From contig NZ_CP083760.1 in the NCBI RefSeq assembly GCF_020149915.1, positions 558,001-622,000 on the forward strand: a DNA stretch of 64,000 nucleotides. The letters run 5' to 3'. This stretch comes from Candidatus Sulfidibacterium hydrothermale (GTDB taxonomy: Bacteria > Bacteroidota > Bacteroidia > Bacteroidales > F082). The notes under the pieces are model-generated. The model was not told the origin of the DNA. It searched no databases and saw only the letters and a program-made list of their open reading frames with translations. This document shows positions 15,208-22,387 of this stretch, in pieces. The translations under genes were made by a program, and so were the position numbers. Position 1 is the first letter of the stretch; each line of letters starts with the position of its first letter.

Positions 15208-16608
15208 TTATTTTCCAAACCGTTCAAAGATTTTTTGTCTTGCTGCTTCATCCAGCAACCGAACCATGCTGGTTGTTCCTTTTACTCCGGCCAAAGTTCC
15301 CATGGTTACAATAAAATCATGATCTCCGGCTTGTTGTAAAAACTGATGCATCATTTTTCCTTCACTTTCGTCCGGTGAGATGTAAAAAACTTTTTCTACG
15401 CCCCAAACCAGAGCCAGCCGGTGTATGATTTTTTTGTTGTAAGTGACGGCATAAATGGGTTTATGTGGACGGAACTTTGCAATTTGTTTTACTGTGTAGC
15501 CCGATGTGGTGAACGAGGCAATGGCTTTACAAGGCACATCATTAGAAATTTCTGCTGCGGCATGGGCAAATCCTTCTTGTTTTTCCGGTTTTATGTTCCG
15601 GATTTTAGGGATATGGTTTTTGGTATCAGCAATGGTTTTTACCATAACTTCAACAGCTTCAACGGCAAAAGACCCTACTGCTGTTTCATCTGATAACATG
15701 ACGGCATCCGTTCCGTCGTAAACCGCATTGGCAATATCTGAAATTTCGGCCCGTGTAGGCGTTGCAGAATGGAGCATGGAGGTAAGCATTTGGGTAGCGG
15801 TAATGACAGGAATAGCCCGTTCATTGGCCTTTTTGATCATCATTTTTTGTAAGCCAGGCACTGAAAAGATTCCGGCTTCCACACCCAGATCGCCACGGGC
15901 TACCATGATTCCGTCCACAGCATCCAAAATGTCATCTAAATTTTTTATAGCTGCTTTTCTTTCTATTTTGGCAATGACCCAGGCATCTGAGCCATTTTCT
16001 TTTAATATTTTACGCGCTTCAAGAATATCTTTTGCCGATTCGACAAATGAGACGGCTACAAGGTCAATTCCGATTTGCGCAGCAAATTTCAGGTCGGCTT
16101 TGTCTTTTTCGGTAAGTGCAGACATTTTAATTCCTGATTTGGGAATGTTTACGCCTTTTCCCTCGCGTAGCTGGCCTCGGGTGAGGGCCCGTAATACCAG
16201 CAAATCTTCTTTTTTCTCTTCTACTTTTGTTTTTACGGTACCATCAGCAAAATAAACTTCGTCACCCGGTTCAAGCTGATCAATAATATGCGGGTAGGTA
16301 ATGGAAAAAGCTTTTCCTTCTGCCTTTTTTGACATGTAGATGAGGTCGCCTTTGGCAATCTCGCGGCTTTCTTTCATTCCGCTGATTCTGATTTTCGGTC
16401 CGCAGATATCCTGCATAACCGCTACTTCCTTTTTTAAGGCAGAAGCACATTCCCGGATCAGCTGAAAACTGGCATGATGGCTTTCGTGTGTGCCATAAGA
16501 AAAGTTTAAACGAAAAACATTAACTCCGGCTTTTATCAATTGGGTAACCATTTCTTTATTATTGCTGACAGGTCCCAGCGTGGCTACAATTTTAACTTTA
16601 CGTCCCAT
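15208..16608 (-). CDS. pyk: Pyruvate kinase
   Basis: 466 aa from ATG 16608 (MGRKVKIVATLGP). This start is preferred to one 14 codons upstream because the family begins at this beta strand. The TIM-barrel motifs are present: FRLNFSYGTHE, CGPKIRISG, the catalytic Lys in VIAKIERKAAI, the metal-binding MVARGDLGVE and ITATQMLTSM. A C-terminal allosteric-type domain follows. It converts phosphoenolpyruvate and ADP to pyruvate and ATP in glycolysis. The usual DTKGPEIR is replaced by DICGPKIR and NFSHG by NFSYG, a variant subgroup. Confidence 0.96.
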   Translation of the reverse strand: MGRKVKIVATLGPVSNNKEMVTQLIKAGVNVFRLNFSYGTHESHHASFQLIRECASALKKEVAVMQDICGPKIRISGMKESREIAKGDLIYMSKKAEGKAFSITYPHIIDQLEPGDEVYFADGTVKTKVEEKKEDLLVLRALTRGQLREGKGVNIPKSGIKMSALTEKDKADLKFAAQIGIDLVAVSFVESAKDILEARKILKENGSDAWVIAKIERKAAIKNLDDILDAVDGIMVARGDLGVEAGIFSVPGLQKMMIKKANERAIPVITATQMLTSMLHSATPTRAEISDIANAVYDGTDAVMLSDETAVGSFAVEAVEVMVKTIADTKNHIPKIRNIKPEKQEGFAHAAAEISNDVPCKAIASFTTSGYTVKQIAKFRPHKPIYAVTYNKKIIHRLALVWGVEKVFYISPDESEGKMMHQFLQQAGDHDFIVTMGTLAGVKGTTSMVRLLDEAARQKIFERFGK

Positions 16609-16678
16609 GGTTTTATTTTTTCTGCAAAATAAATCATTAATTTCACGCAAAATAATTTATTCTTTACGGGTTATTACC

Positions 16679-17437
16679 ATGCTGTTCACAAAAGACAATT
16701 TTACGGAAATCAATCAGATAAAAAGCATTAAAAGGGTGGTTTCGCTGGTGCCGTCCGTTACGGAAACGATTGCGTTTTTAAGTGGAACGGATATTTTGAC
16801 CGGAGTAACCCGGTTTTGTAAATATCCTGCAAACATCCGTGAAAAAGCCGTTGTGGTAGGTGGAACAAAAGATTTTAACCTGGATACGGTTATCCGGTTA
16901 AAACCTGATTTGGTAGTCGGAGTGAAAGAAGAAAATGAAAAAAGTCAGATAGAAGAACTTGCCGCATCGTTACCGGTTGTTTTGTTTGATATTCGGTGTG
17001 TATCAGATGCTTATCAGATGATTTACCGCTTGGGCGAACTGCTGGGAAAAGAGCAAAAAGCCGGCAAACTGGTACATGATATTCAACAGGGTTTTCAACG
17101 GATAAATATTTCCCGGCCTCAGTCCGGAGTTTATCTTATTTGGAAAAAACCTTGGATGGCCGCAGGAAAAGAAACATTTATCAGTGATATGCTTGCCCGG
17201 GCCGGTTTTGAAAATTTGGTTCCGGGTCGTTATCCTGTTATTGACGAATCGTACTTTTTACCGGCTCCGGTGTTGTTGCTTTCTTCCGAACCTTTTCCTT
17301 TCAGGGAAAAGCACCGAAAAGCGTTGTTGCAAAAGTATCCGGATAAAAAAATATTATTGGTCAACGGAGAGATGTTTAGCTGGTACGGAAGTCATATGCT
17401 TCAGGCGGTTGACTATTTTCGAGAATTATTTGTATAA
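16679..17437 (+). CDS. BtuF-like periplasmic-binding-fold protein (helical backbone metal receptor)
   Basis: 252 aa from ATG 16679; upstream in-frame codons overlap the pyk promoter region. It has the TroA/BtuF fold: IKRVVSLVPSVTETIAFLSG, GVTRFCKYP, VVVGGTKDFNLDTVIRLKPDLVVG, and a C-terminal half ending SHMLQAVDYFREL. Family members bind cobalamin or Fe chelates for ABC import. No signal peptide or lipobox is present and no permease or ATPase gene is nearby, so it may be cytosolic or function differently. It is divergent from pyk with a 70-bp spacer. Confidence 0.8.
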   Translation: MLFTKDNFTEINQIKSIKRVVSLVPSVTETIAFLSGTDILTGVTRFCKYPANIREKAVVVGGTKDFNLDTVIRLKPDLVVGVKEENEKSQIEELAASLPVVLFDIRCVSDAYQMIYRLGELLGKEQKAGKLVHDIQQGFQRINISRPQSGVYLIWKKPWMAAGKETFISDMLARAGFENLVPGRYPVIDESYFLPAPVLLLSSEPFPFREKHRKALLQKYPDKKILLVNGEMFSWYGSHMLQAVDYFRELFV

Positions 17438-17661
17438 ACTTTTTGTGCTGTTCCCTTCGTGAAACAGAAGTTTCCCAAAAATTTTGATGCATTCCTGCAG
17501 GTTTGCTGCGACGGATGAAATGAATTTGCCTGTCGAAGACCGGAAGTTATTAATAACCAACTGTTGTGTGGGGCAAACCTTCTGTTTTCTGATTTTTTAT
17601 TGGATGTGAAAAAGTAATTTTCCTTTGAAAAAGGCCGTAGAACGGGGTTTTTCAAAAAATC

Positions 17662-17680
17662 TTTGTGAAAGATGAACAAA
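17662..17680. promoter_or_regulatory. Weak Rex-box-like dyad
   Basis: TTTGTGAAAGATGAACAAA: outer arms TTTGT / ACAAA around a 9-base centre. The left half fits the known Rex half-site TTGTGA but the right half (GAACAA) differs, so autoregulation is only a possibility. Confidence 0.22.
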
Positions 17681-17707
17681 AAATGACCATCGTATAAGAT
17701 TTGCCAT

Positions 17708-17715
17708 TATCTTTG
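17708..17715 (+). promoter_or_regulatory. -7 promoter box of rex
   Basis: TATCTTTG matches TAnnTTTG, 23 bp upstream of the ATG. Confidence 0.55.
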
Positions 17716-17738
17716 CGCTGTGAATGAAATAACAAAAG

Positions 17739-18380
17739 ATGAAAACGGGAAACAATAAGGAAAAAATTCCACACAAAACTATTGAACGTCTCAGCCAGTA
17801 TCGAAGGGCTTTACATATTTGTGCTGAGAAAGGAAAAACCAATATTTTTTCGCACGAAATTGCAGCGTTGCTGCATATTACCGCTGTACAGGTACGGCGT
17901 GATCTGATGCTGATCGGTTACTCGGGAAGTCTCCGAAAAGGATATGATATTCATAATCTGGTTTCGTTGATTGGTGACCTGATCGACAGCCCCGAAGGAC
18001 AAAAAGTAGCGATCTTTGGTATGGGCGATCTGGGACGTGCCATTGTCAATTACTTCCGTGGAAAAAGAGAAAAGTTGCAGATTACTGCCGGATTTGATGT
18101 TAATCCGGAGAAAACCGGAAAAATGGTAGCCGGTATTCCATGTTATCCGGTGGAAAATGCAGTGGAAGAAATTAAGAAACAAGGAATTAAAATAGGAATT
18201 ATTACGGTACCGGGCGACCAGGCCGATGAAACGGTACAATTGATGATCAAAGCGGGAATCAAAGGGATTTTGAATTACACGCCTGTTCCGGTGGAAGTAC
18301 CTGACGACGTTTACCTTGAAGAGTATAACATGATTTCATCCATTGAAAAAGTGGCTTTTTATGTAAAAGAAAGAGAATGA
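17739..18380 (+). CDS. rex: Redox-sensing transcriptional repressor Rex
   Basis: 213 aa, the usual size. A winged-helix DNA-binding domain (1-85; TIERLSQYRRAL, VQVRRDL) is followed by a Rossmann domain with the NAD-binding GMGDLGRA near 95-102 and a C-terminal domain-swap helix (ISSIEKVAFYVKERE). Rex represses fermentation and respiration genes when NADH/NAD is low and releases DNA on NADH binding. It is monocistronic, with a strong bidirectional terminator shared with recA. Confidence 0.97.
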   Translation: MKTGNNKEKIPHKTIERLSQYRRALHICAEKGKTNIFSHEIAALLHITAVQVRRDLMLIGYSGSLRKGYDIHNLVSLIGDLIDSPEGQKVAIFGMGDLGRAIVNYFRGKREKLQITAGFDVNPEKTGKMVAGIPCYPVENAVEEIKKQGIKIGIITVPGDQADETVQLMIKAGIKGILNYTPVPVEVPDDVYLEEYNMISSIEKVAFYVKERE

Positions 18381-18434
18381 TCATCGAAAACCGGTTATGT
18401 TTCCGGTGGCCGGGTGATTTTGTTGCCCAAAGAA

Positions 18435-18479
18435 AATCAATAAAAAAAGCGCCTTTATCTGGCGCTTTTTTTATTGATT
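18435..18479. terminator. Bidirectional terminator between rex and recA
   Basis: 19-bp perfect arms (AATCAATAAAAAAAGCGCC and its complement) around a 7-base loop, with T7 on each strand. Confidence 0.92.
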
Positions 18480-18492
18480 GAGAAATGATCGT

Positions 18493-19524
18493 TTATTCTT
18501 CTGTTTCCGACAAAGCTTCTTTGATCTTTGTTTCCAGTTCTTCCATCAGGTCAGGATTGTCGTTCAGGATCTTTTTCACTGCTTCACGTCCTTGTCCCAG
18601 TTTGGTTTCTCCGTAACTGAACCACGATCCGCTTTTTTTGATGATTCCCTTATCTACACCAATGTCGATGATTTCGCCAATTTTGGAAATTCCTTCGCCA
18701 TACATGATGTCGAATTCGGCTTTCCGGAAAGGCGGAGCTACTTTGTTTTTTACCACTTTTACGCGAACCCGGTTTCCTTTTACTTCGTCGGTATCTTTTA
18801 TTTGGCTGATCCGGCGAATGTCCAGCCGGACCGAAGCATAAAATTTCAGTGCATTTCCGCCGGTGGTTGTTTCCGGATTACCGAACATGACACCGATTTT
18901 TTCACGCAACTGGTTAATAAAAATGCACACCGTATTGGTTTTGCTGATGTTGGCGGTTAGTTTTCGCAGTGCTTGCGACATCAGCCGGGCTTGCAACCCC
19001 ATTTTTGAGTCACCCATTTCTCCTTCAATCTCGCTTTTGGGAGTCAGGGCAGCTACGGAGTCGATAACAATAACGTCAATAGCACCAGAACGGATCAGGT
19101 TATCTGCAATTTCCAGGGCCTGTTCTCCGTTATCGGGTTGCGAAACCAATAAGTCTTCAATGTTTACGCCCAGTTTGGCGGCATAATAGCGGTCAAAAGC
19201 ATGTTCTGCATCAATAAATGCAGCAATTCCGCCTTCTTTTTGAGCTTCGGCAATTACGTGCAAGGCCAGAGTGGTTTTTCCGGAAGATTCCGGGCCATAA
19301 ATTTCTGTTACCCGTCCTTTGGGCAAACCGTCAACGCCCAACGCAAAATCAAGGCCGATAGAGCCGGTGGAAATGGCCGGAATTTTTTCGACATGCGTAC
19401 TTCCAAGGCGCATAATGGCTCCTTTGCCATAATTTTTTTCCAGCTTTCCAAGCGTAGCTTCCAGTACTTTTAGTTTGTTTTCGCGTTCTTTATCTTTATT
19501 TTTATTTTCTTTTTCTGTCGCCAT
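18493..19524 (-). CDS. recA: DNA recombinase RecA
   Basis: 343 aa. Walker [14 protein letters not shown] near 77, Walker [11 protein letters not shown], the MAW-type L1/L2 region ([20 protein letters not shown]) and an acidic C-terminus (ETEE). The N-terminus has a Lys/Glu-rich extension of about 15 residues. It drives homologous recombination and SOS co-protease activity. It begins one base after the bcp stop, so it is probably translated from a bcp-recA mRNA. Confidence 0.99.
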   Translation of the reverse strand: MATEKENKNKDKERENKLKVLEATLGKLEKNYGKGAIMRLGSTHVEKIPAISTGSIGLDFALGVDGLPKGRVTEIYGPESSGKTTLALHVIAEAQKEGGIAAFIDAEHAFDRYYAAKLGVNIEDLLVSQPDNGEQALEIADNLIRSGAIDVIVIDSVAALTPKSEIEGEMGDSKMGLQARLMSQALRKLTANISKTNTVCIFINQLREKIGVMFGNPETTTGGNALKFYASVRLDIRRISQIKDTDEVKGNRVRVKVVKNKVAPPFRKAEFDIMYGEGISKIGEIIDIGVDKGIIKKSGSWFSYGETKLGQGREAVKKILNDNPDLMEELETKIKEALSETEE

Positions 19525-19525
19525 A

Positions 19526-19993
19526 TTATTCCAGGTTTAATTTTTTAACAATTTGTTCTGTATGTTCTTTTGTTTTCACTTTGCCGAATACTTCCACAAT
19601 TTTTCCCTCTTCGTCAATGACGAAAGTAGAACGGATAAGGCCCTCGTATTCGCGACCATAAAGTTTTTTGGGCCCCCAGGCGCCATAGGCTTTGATAATG
19701 ACCTTTTCCGGATCAGAAATCAGGGTAAACGGAAGCTGATGTTTTTCAATAAATTTTTGATGTGAGGCTACGCTGTCAGGACTAACGCCAACAATGGCAT
19801 AGCCTTTTGAAAGCCAAAAATCATAATGGTCACGAAAGTTACATGCTTCGTTTGTACATCCCGGTGTATTGTCTTTGGGATAAAAATATAAGATCAGTTT
19901 TTTCCCTTTGAAATCGGCAAGGGAAACGGGATTTCCGTTTTGATCAATCCCTTTAAAATCAGGTGCTTTGTCTCCTTTTTGTAGTTTTGTCAT
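19526..19993 (-). CDS. bcp: Thioredoxin-dependent thiol peroxidase (BCP/PrxQ)
   Basis: 155 aa from ATG 19993 ([13 protein letters not shown]); a start 10 codons upstream would lie inside the promoter. It has the AhpC/TSA thioredoxin fold with the peroxidatic Cys in [11 protein letters not shown] and the resolving Cys five residues later, the atypical 2-Cys PrxQ arrangement. It reduces peroxides with thioredoxin as donor, in the cytosol. It is the first of a bcp-recA pair, and nth lies upstream on the same strand. Confidence 0.95.
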   Translation of the reverse strand: MTKLQKGDKAPDFKGIDQNGNPVSLADFKGKKLILYFYPKDNTPGCTNEACNFRDHYDFWLSKGYAIVGVSPDSVASHQKFIEKHQLPFTLISDPEKVIIKAYGAWGPKKLYGREYEGLIRSTFVIDEEGKIVEVFGKVKTKEHTEQIVKKLNLE

Positions 19994-20012
19994 AAGGTAA
20001 AATATTGATAAA

Positions 20013-20020
20013 CAAATGTA
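20013..20020 (-). promoter_or_regulatory. -7 promoter box of bcp-recA
   Basis: On the minus strand TACATTTG matches TAnnTTTG, 19 bp before the bcp ATG at 19993. It supports the shorter start. Confidence 0.5.
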
Positions 20021-20048
20021 CAAAAAAACACCGAACCCGTACGCCGTT

Positions 20049-20699
20049 TTATTGCTTGTTTCGGTTGTTCTGCTGGTAAAATTTGCACCAGGATTTTAAT
20101 CCGCAGCTTTCGCAGCGGGGTGTCCGGGCCAGACAGACATACCGCCCGTGCAGGATCAACCAGTGATGGGCCAGTGGAATGAGTTCGTCAGGAATATAAC
20201 GAACCAGTTGCTTCTCGGTTTCCAGAGGCGTTTTGGCATTGACGGTCAGCCCTAACCGTTTTGCTACTCTGAAAACATGCGTGTCCACTGCCATGGCCGG
20301 TTTGTTAAAGATTACCGAGGCAATTACATTGGCTGTTTTTCTTCCTACACCGGGGAGCTTTTGCAGCGTTTGTACATCCGAAGGAACTTTTCCGTCAAAT
20401 TCCGAAACCAGCATTTTAGCCATTCCCGAAAGATGTTTGGCTTTGTTATTGGGATACGAACAGCTTTTGATCAGTTCGAAAATATCGGACACTTCGGCTT
20501 TTGAAAGGGCTTCTACATCCGGATATTGTTCAAAAAAAGGTACGGTAATAACATTTACGCGTTTATCGGTGCACTGTGCCGACAAAATAACAGCGACCAA
20601 CAGTTCGTAAGGCGTAGTGTAATGTAGCTCGGTTTCTGCAAAAGGTTGATGCTCTTTGAAGTAATCGATTATCTTTTCAAAACGTTCTTTTCGTGTCAT
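20049..20699 (-). CDS. nth: Endonuclease III
   Basis: 216 aa. Helix-hairpin-helix LPGVGRKTANVIA with the catalytic Lys, the catalytic Asp in VDTHVFRVAKRLG, and the 4Fe-4S ligands C-x6-C-x2-C-x5-C in CLARTPRCESCGLKSWC. It is a DNA glycosylase/AP lyase removing oxidised pyrimidines. It lies upstream of bcp and recA on the same strand with a 55-bp gap, giving an oxidative-damage/repair cluster. Confidence 0.97.
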   Translation of the reverse strand: MTRKERFEKIIDYFKEHQPFAETELHYTTPYELLVAVILSAQCTDKRVNVITVPFFEQYPDVEALSKAEVSDIFELIKSCSYPNNKAKHLSGMAKMLVSEFDGKVPSDVQTLQKLPGVGRKTANVIASVIFNKPAMAVDTHVFRVAKRLGLTVNAKTPLETEKQLVRYIPDELIPLAHHWLILHGRYVCLARTPRCESCGLKSWCKFYQQNNRNKQ

Positions 20700-20800
20700 G
20701 AATTTTTTTTACAAAAATGAGAAAAAATAAGCTTTCCGGATGTAGTTTTCTTTTAGAATTATTTAACGGACGGATTCTTCCGGATGGCTGAAATATTGGT

Positions 20801-20808
20801 TAACTTTG
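20801..20808 (+). promoter_or_regulatory. -7 promoter box of the CYTH gene
   Basis: TAACTTTG matches TAnnTTTG, 23 bp before the ATG at 20832. Confidence 0.5.
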
Positions 20809-20831
20809 TTTTCCTTAAAAAGATTCACATT

Positions 20832-21317
20832 ATGGCACAGGAAATAGAATATAAGTTTTTGGTAAAAGGTGATTTTCGCCCTTTTGTTACCCAAAAGCAC
20901 GAGATAGTTCAGGCTTATCTTTCCACGGATCCTAACCGCACGGTACGGATACGGATTCAGGATGAGAAAGGATACATCAACATCAAGGGAGCAGCAAAAA
21001 TTTCCGGGTTGATGCGGTATGAATGGGAAAAGGAAATTCCATTGAATGAAGCCCGCGAACTGATGGAATTGCGCGAATCAGGACTGGTGGAAAAAACACG
21101 GCATTTGGTGCCTGCCGGCAACGGCCTGAAATTTGAAGTTGACGAGTTTCATGGCGATAATGCCGGACTGCTCCTGGCCGAAATAGAATTACCCACGGCC
21201 GATACCTCTTTTGAAAAACCAGACTGGCTGGGCGAAGATGTTACAGGAAACCCTTCTTTTTACAGTGCCATGCTTTCTAAAAATCCGTATAAAAATTGGA
21301 GAGAAATTACTGAATAA
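20832..21317 (+). CDS. CYTH domain protein (triphosphate tunnel metalloenzyme)
   Basis: 161 aa from ATG 20832 (MAQEIEYKFLVKG). It has the CYTH signature ExExK (EIEYK) at the N-terminus, then RTVRIRIQDEKGYINIKG, EWEKEIPLNEA and FEVDEFHGDNAGLLLAEIELP, all strands of the tunnel fold. Relatives hydrolyse inorganic triphosphate or thiamine triphosphate, or are class IV adenylate cyclases; short bacterial CYTH proteins of this type are mostly tripolyphosphatases. The start is chosen because the signature sits at residue 4 and a promoter lies in the longer frame. Confidence 0.9.
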   Translation: MAQEIEYKFLVKGDFRPFVTQKHEIVQAYLSTDPNRTVRIRIQDEKGYINIKGAAKISGLMRYEWEKEIPLNEARELMELRESGLVEKTRHLVPAGNGLKFEVDEFHGDNAGLLLAEIELPTADTSFEKPDWLGEDVTGNPSFYSAMLSKNPYKNWREITE

Positions 21318-21339
21318 CAAAGAGCCCCGAAGGGCTCTT
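21318..21339 (+). terminator. Terminator after the CYTH gene
   Basis: AAGAGCCC / GGGCTCTT stem with a CGAA loop right after the stop. The T-tract is poor (TTGTTG), so termination may be weak. Confidence 0.55.
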
Positions 21340-21350
21340 GTTGTAAAGGT

Positions 21351-21533
21351 CTAATTCATCAGGATGTTAAAATTTCCAGCGCATTTGGTTTTGAAAATCC
21401 GGAGAGCAGCTGCATAAGCCATCAACGTACGAACGATTTCTGGTGAAGGCTGATATTTTTCCTGTCCTTTGTTGTGCCGGAATTTGCATGGAAAGGGTTC
21501 CTGAAATTCGTGGGGGGTAACAAATTGTTGCAT
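21351..21533 (-). CDS. Small conserved-type protein, 60 aa
   Basis: 60 aa from ATG 21533. A Pro/Phe/Lys-rich N-terminus is followed by PSPEIVRTLMAYAAALRIFKTK and a hydrophobic end NFNILMN. It resembles small Bacteroidota proteins that end in a short helix plus a (V)xxLN tail, but I cannot name a family and the function is unknown. It lies between convergent/divergent neighbours near an ECF sigma gene. An overlapping frame on the same strand (21367-21573) looks less protein-like. Confidence 0.5.
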   Translation of the reverse strand: MQQFVTPHEFQEPFPCKFRHNKGQEKYQPSPEIVRTLMAYAAALRIFKTKCAGNFNILMN

Positions 21534-21644
21534 AAGCAAGGCGTTTTAAGTGAATAAAGAAATGCTTTGACAATTCACTAACGCCTTTTTATTCAAATTA
21601 TTTTACCAAAAAATTTTTTTTTTGAAGACCGTTTGGTTATTCTG

Positions 21645-22235
21645 TTACCGGGTCAGGATAATGTTTTTTTCTTTGATCATTTTGCGCAGATTGATCAGGG
21701 CATAACGCATGCGGCCAAGGGCCGTGTTAATGCTTACTTCCGTTTGCTCGGCAATATCTTTAAAGCTCATCCCGGCGTAACAACGTAAATAAATTACTTC
21801 TTTTTGTTCCTGAGGCAGATATTCCATCAGTTTTTTAATGTCACGATGGATTTGCTGGGTAACCAGAACATCTTCGATACCCGGATCACTTACTTTCAGT
21901 GTATCAAGTAAATTAAACTGGTCGTTGACCACCACTTCTGCCAGGTTCAGCTTTTTCTGTTTTCTGAAATGATCGATAACCAAATTATGGGCTATTCGCA
22001 TCACCCACTGAATAAATTTTCCTTCGTCGTTATAACTTCCCGATTTTATAGTGTTTATCACTTTCACAAAAGTATCCTGAAACAGATCATCAGCCAGCTG
22101 TTTGTCTTTTACCATCACAAAAATATAGGAGTAGACACGGGTTTGATGCCGTTCAATAAGTTCTTGTAAACCCAACGGGTTGCCATCGAGAAATTTGCGA
22201 ACAAGCTGGCGCTCGTCGTTTGCTTCCATTTTCAT
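21645..22235 (-). CDS. ECF-type RNA polymerase sigma factor
   Basis: 196 aa. Region 2 (LIERHQTRVYSYIF, ADDLFQDTFVKV with the DxxQ-like DLFQD core, FIQWVMRIAHNLVIDHFR) and region 4 (LPQEQKEVIYLRCYAGMSFKDIAEQTEVSINTALGRMRYAL) are complete. No anti-sigma gene is adjacent, so the inducing signal is unknown. It directs RNA polymerase to an alternative promoter set. A TATATTTG box at 22323-22330 (minus strand) lies about 90 bp upstream. Confidence 0.95.
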   Translation of the reverse strand: MKMEANDERQLVRKFLDGNPLGLQELIERHQTRVYSYIFVMVKDKQLADDLFQDTFVKVINTIKSGSYNDEGKFIQWVMRIAHNLVIDHFRKQKKLNLAEVVVNDQFNLLDTLKVSDPGIEDVLVTQQIHRDIKKLMEYLPQEQKEVIYLRCYAGMSFKDIAEQTEVSINTALGRMRYALINLRKMIKEKNIILTR

Positions 22236-22322
22236 ATGCCGTTTATTTAGGTTCCGAAAAAGTAAGCTTCTACTCGATAGGCAAAATGATTTTTAACTGT
22301 TTTTAACAATTGATTCGATTTG

Positions 22323-22330
22323 CAAATATA
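22323..22330 (-). promoter_or_regulatory. -7 promoter box of the ECF sigma gene
   Basis: TATATTTG on the minus strand matches TAnnTTTG. The divergent uvrA box lies 31 bp away. Confidence 0.45.
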
Positions 22331-22360
22331 ACGGTTAAAAGAAAAAAAGCAAATGTTTTT

Positions 22361-22368
22361 TAATTTTG
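22361..22368 (+). promoter_or_regulatory. -7 promoter box of uvrA
   Basis: TAATTTTG matches TAnnTTTG, 19 bp before the ATG at 22388. No SOS-type operator is recognised. Confidence 0.55.
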
Positions 22369-22387
22369 CCGTTCATTTTTTTCTGTA

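Larger units (their letters stand above)
17438..17738. other. 301-base intergenic region upstream of rex
   Basis: There is no supportable gene. It carries the rex -7 box at 17708-17715 and a TTTGT/ACAAA dyad at 17662-17680. The first 200 bases show nothing I can name. Confidence 0.5.
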
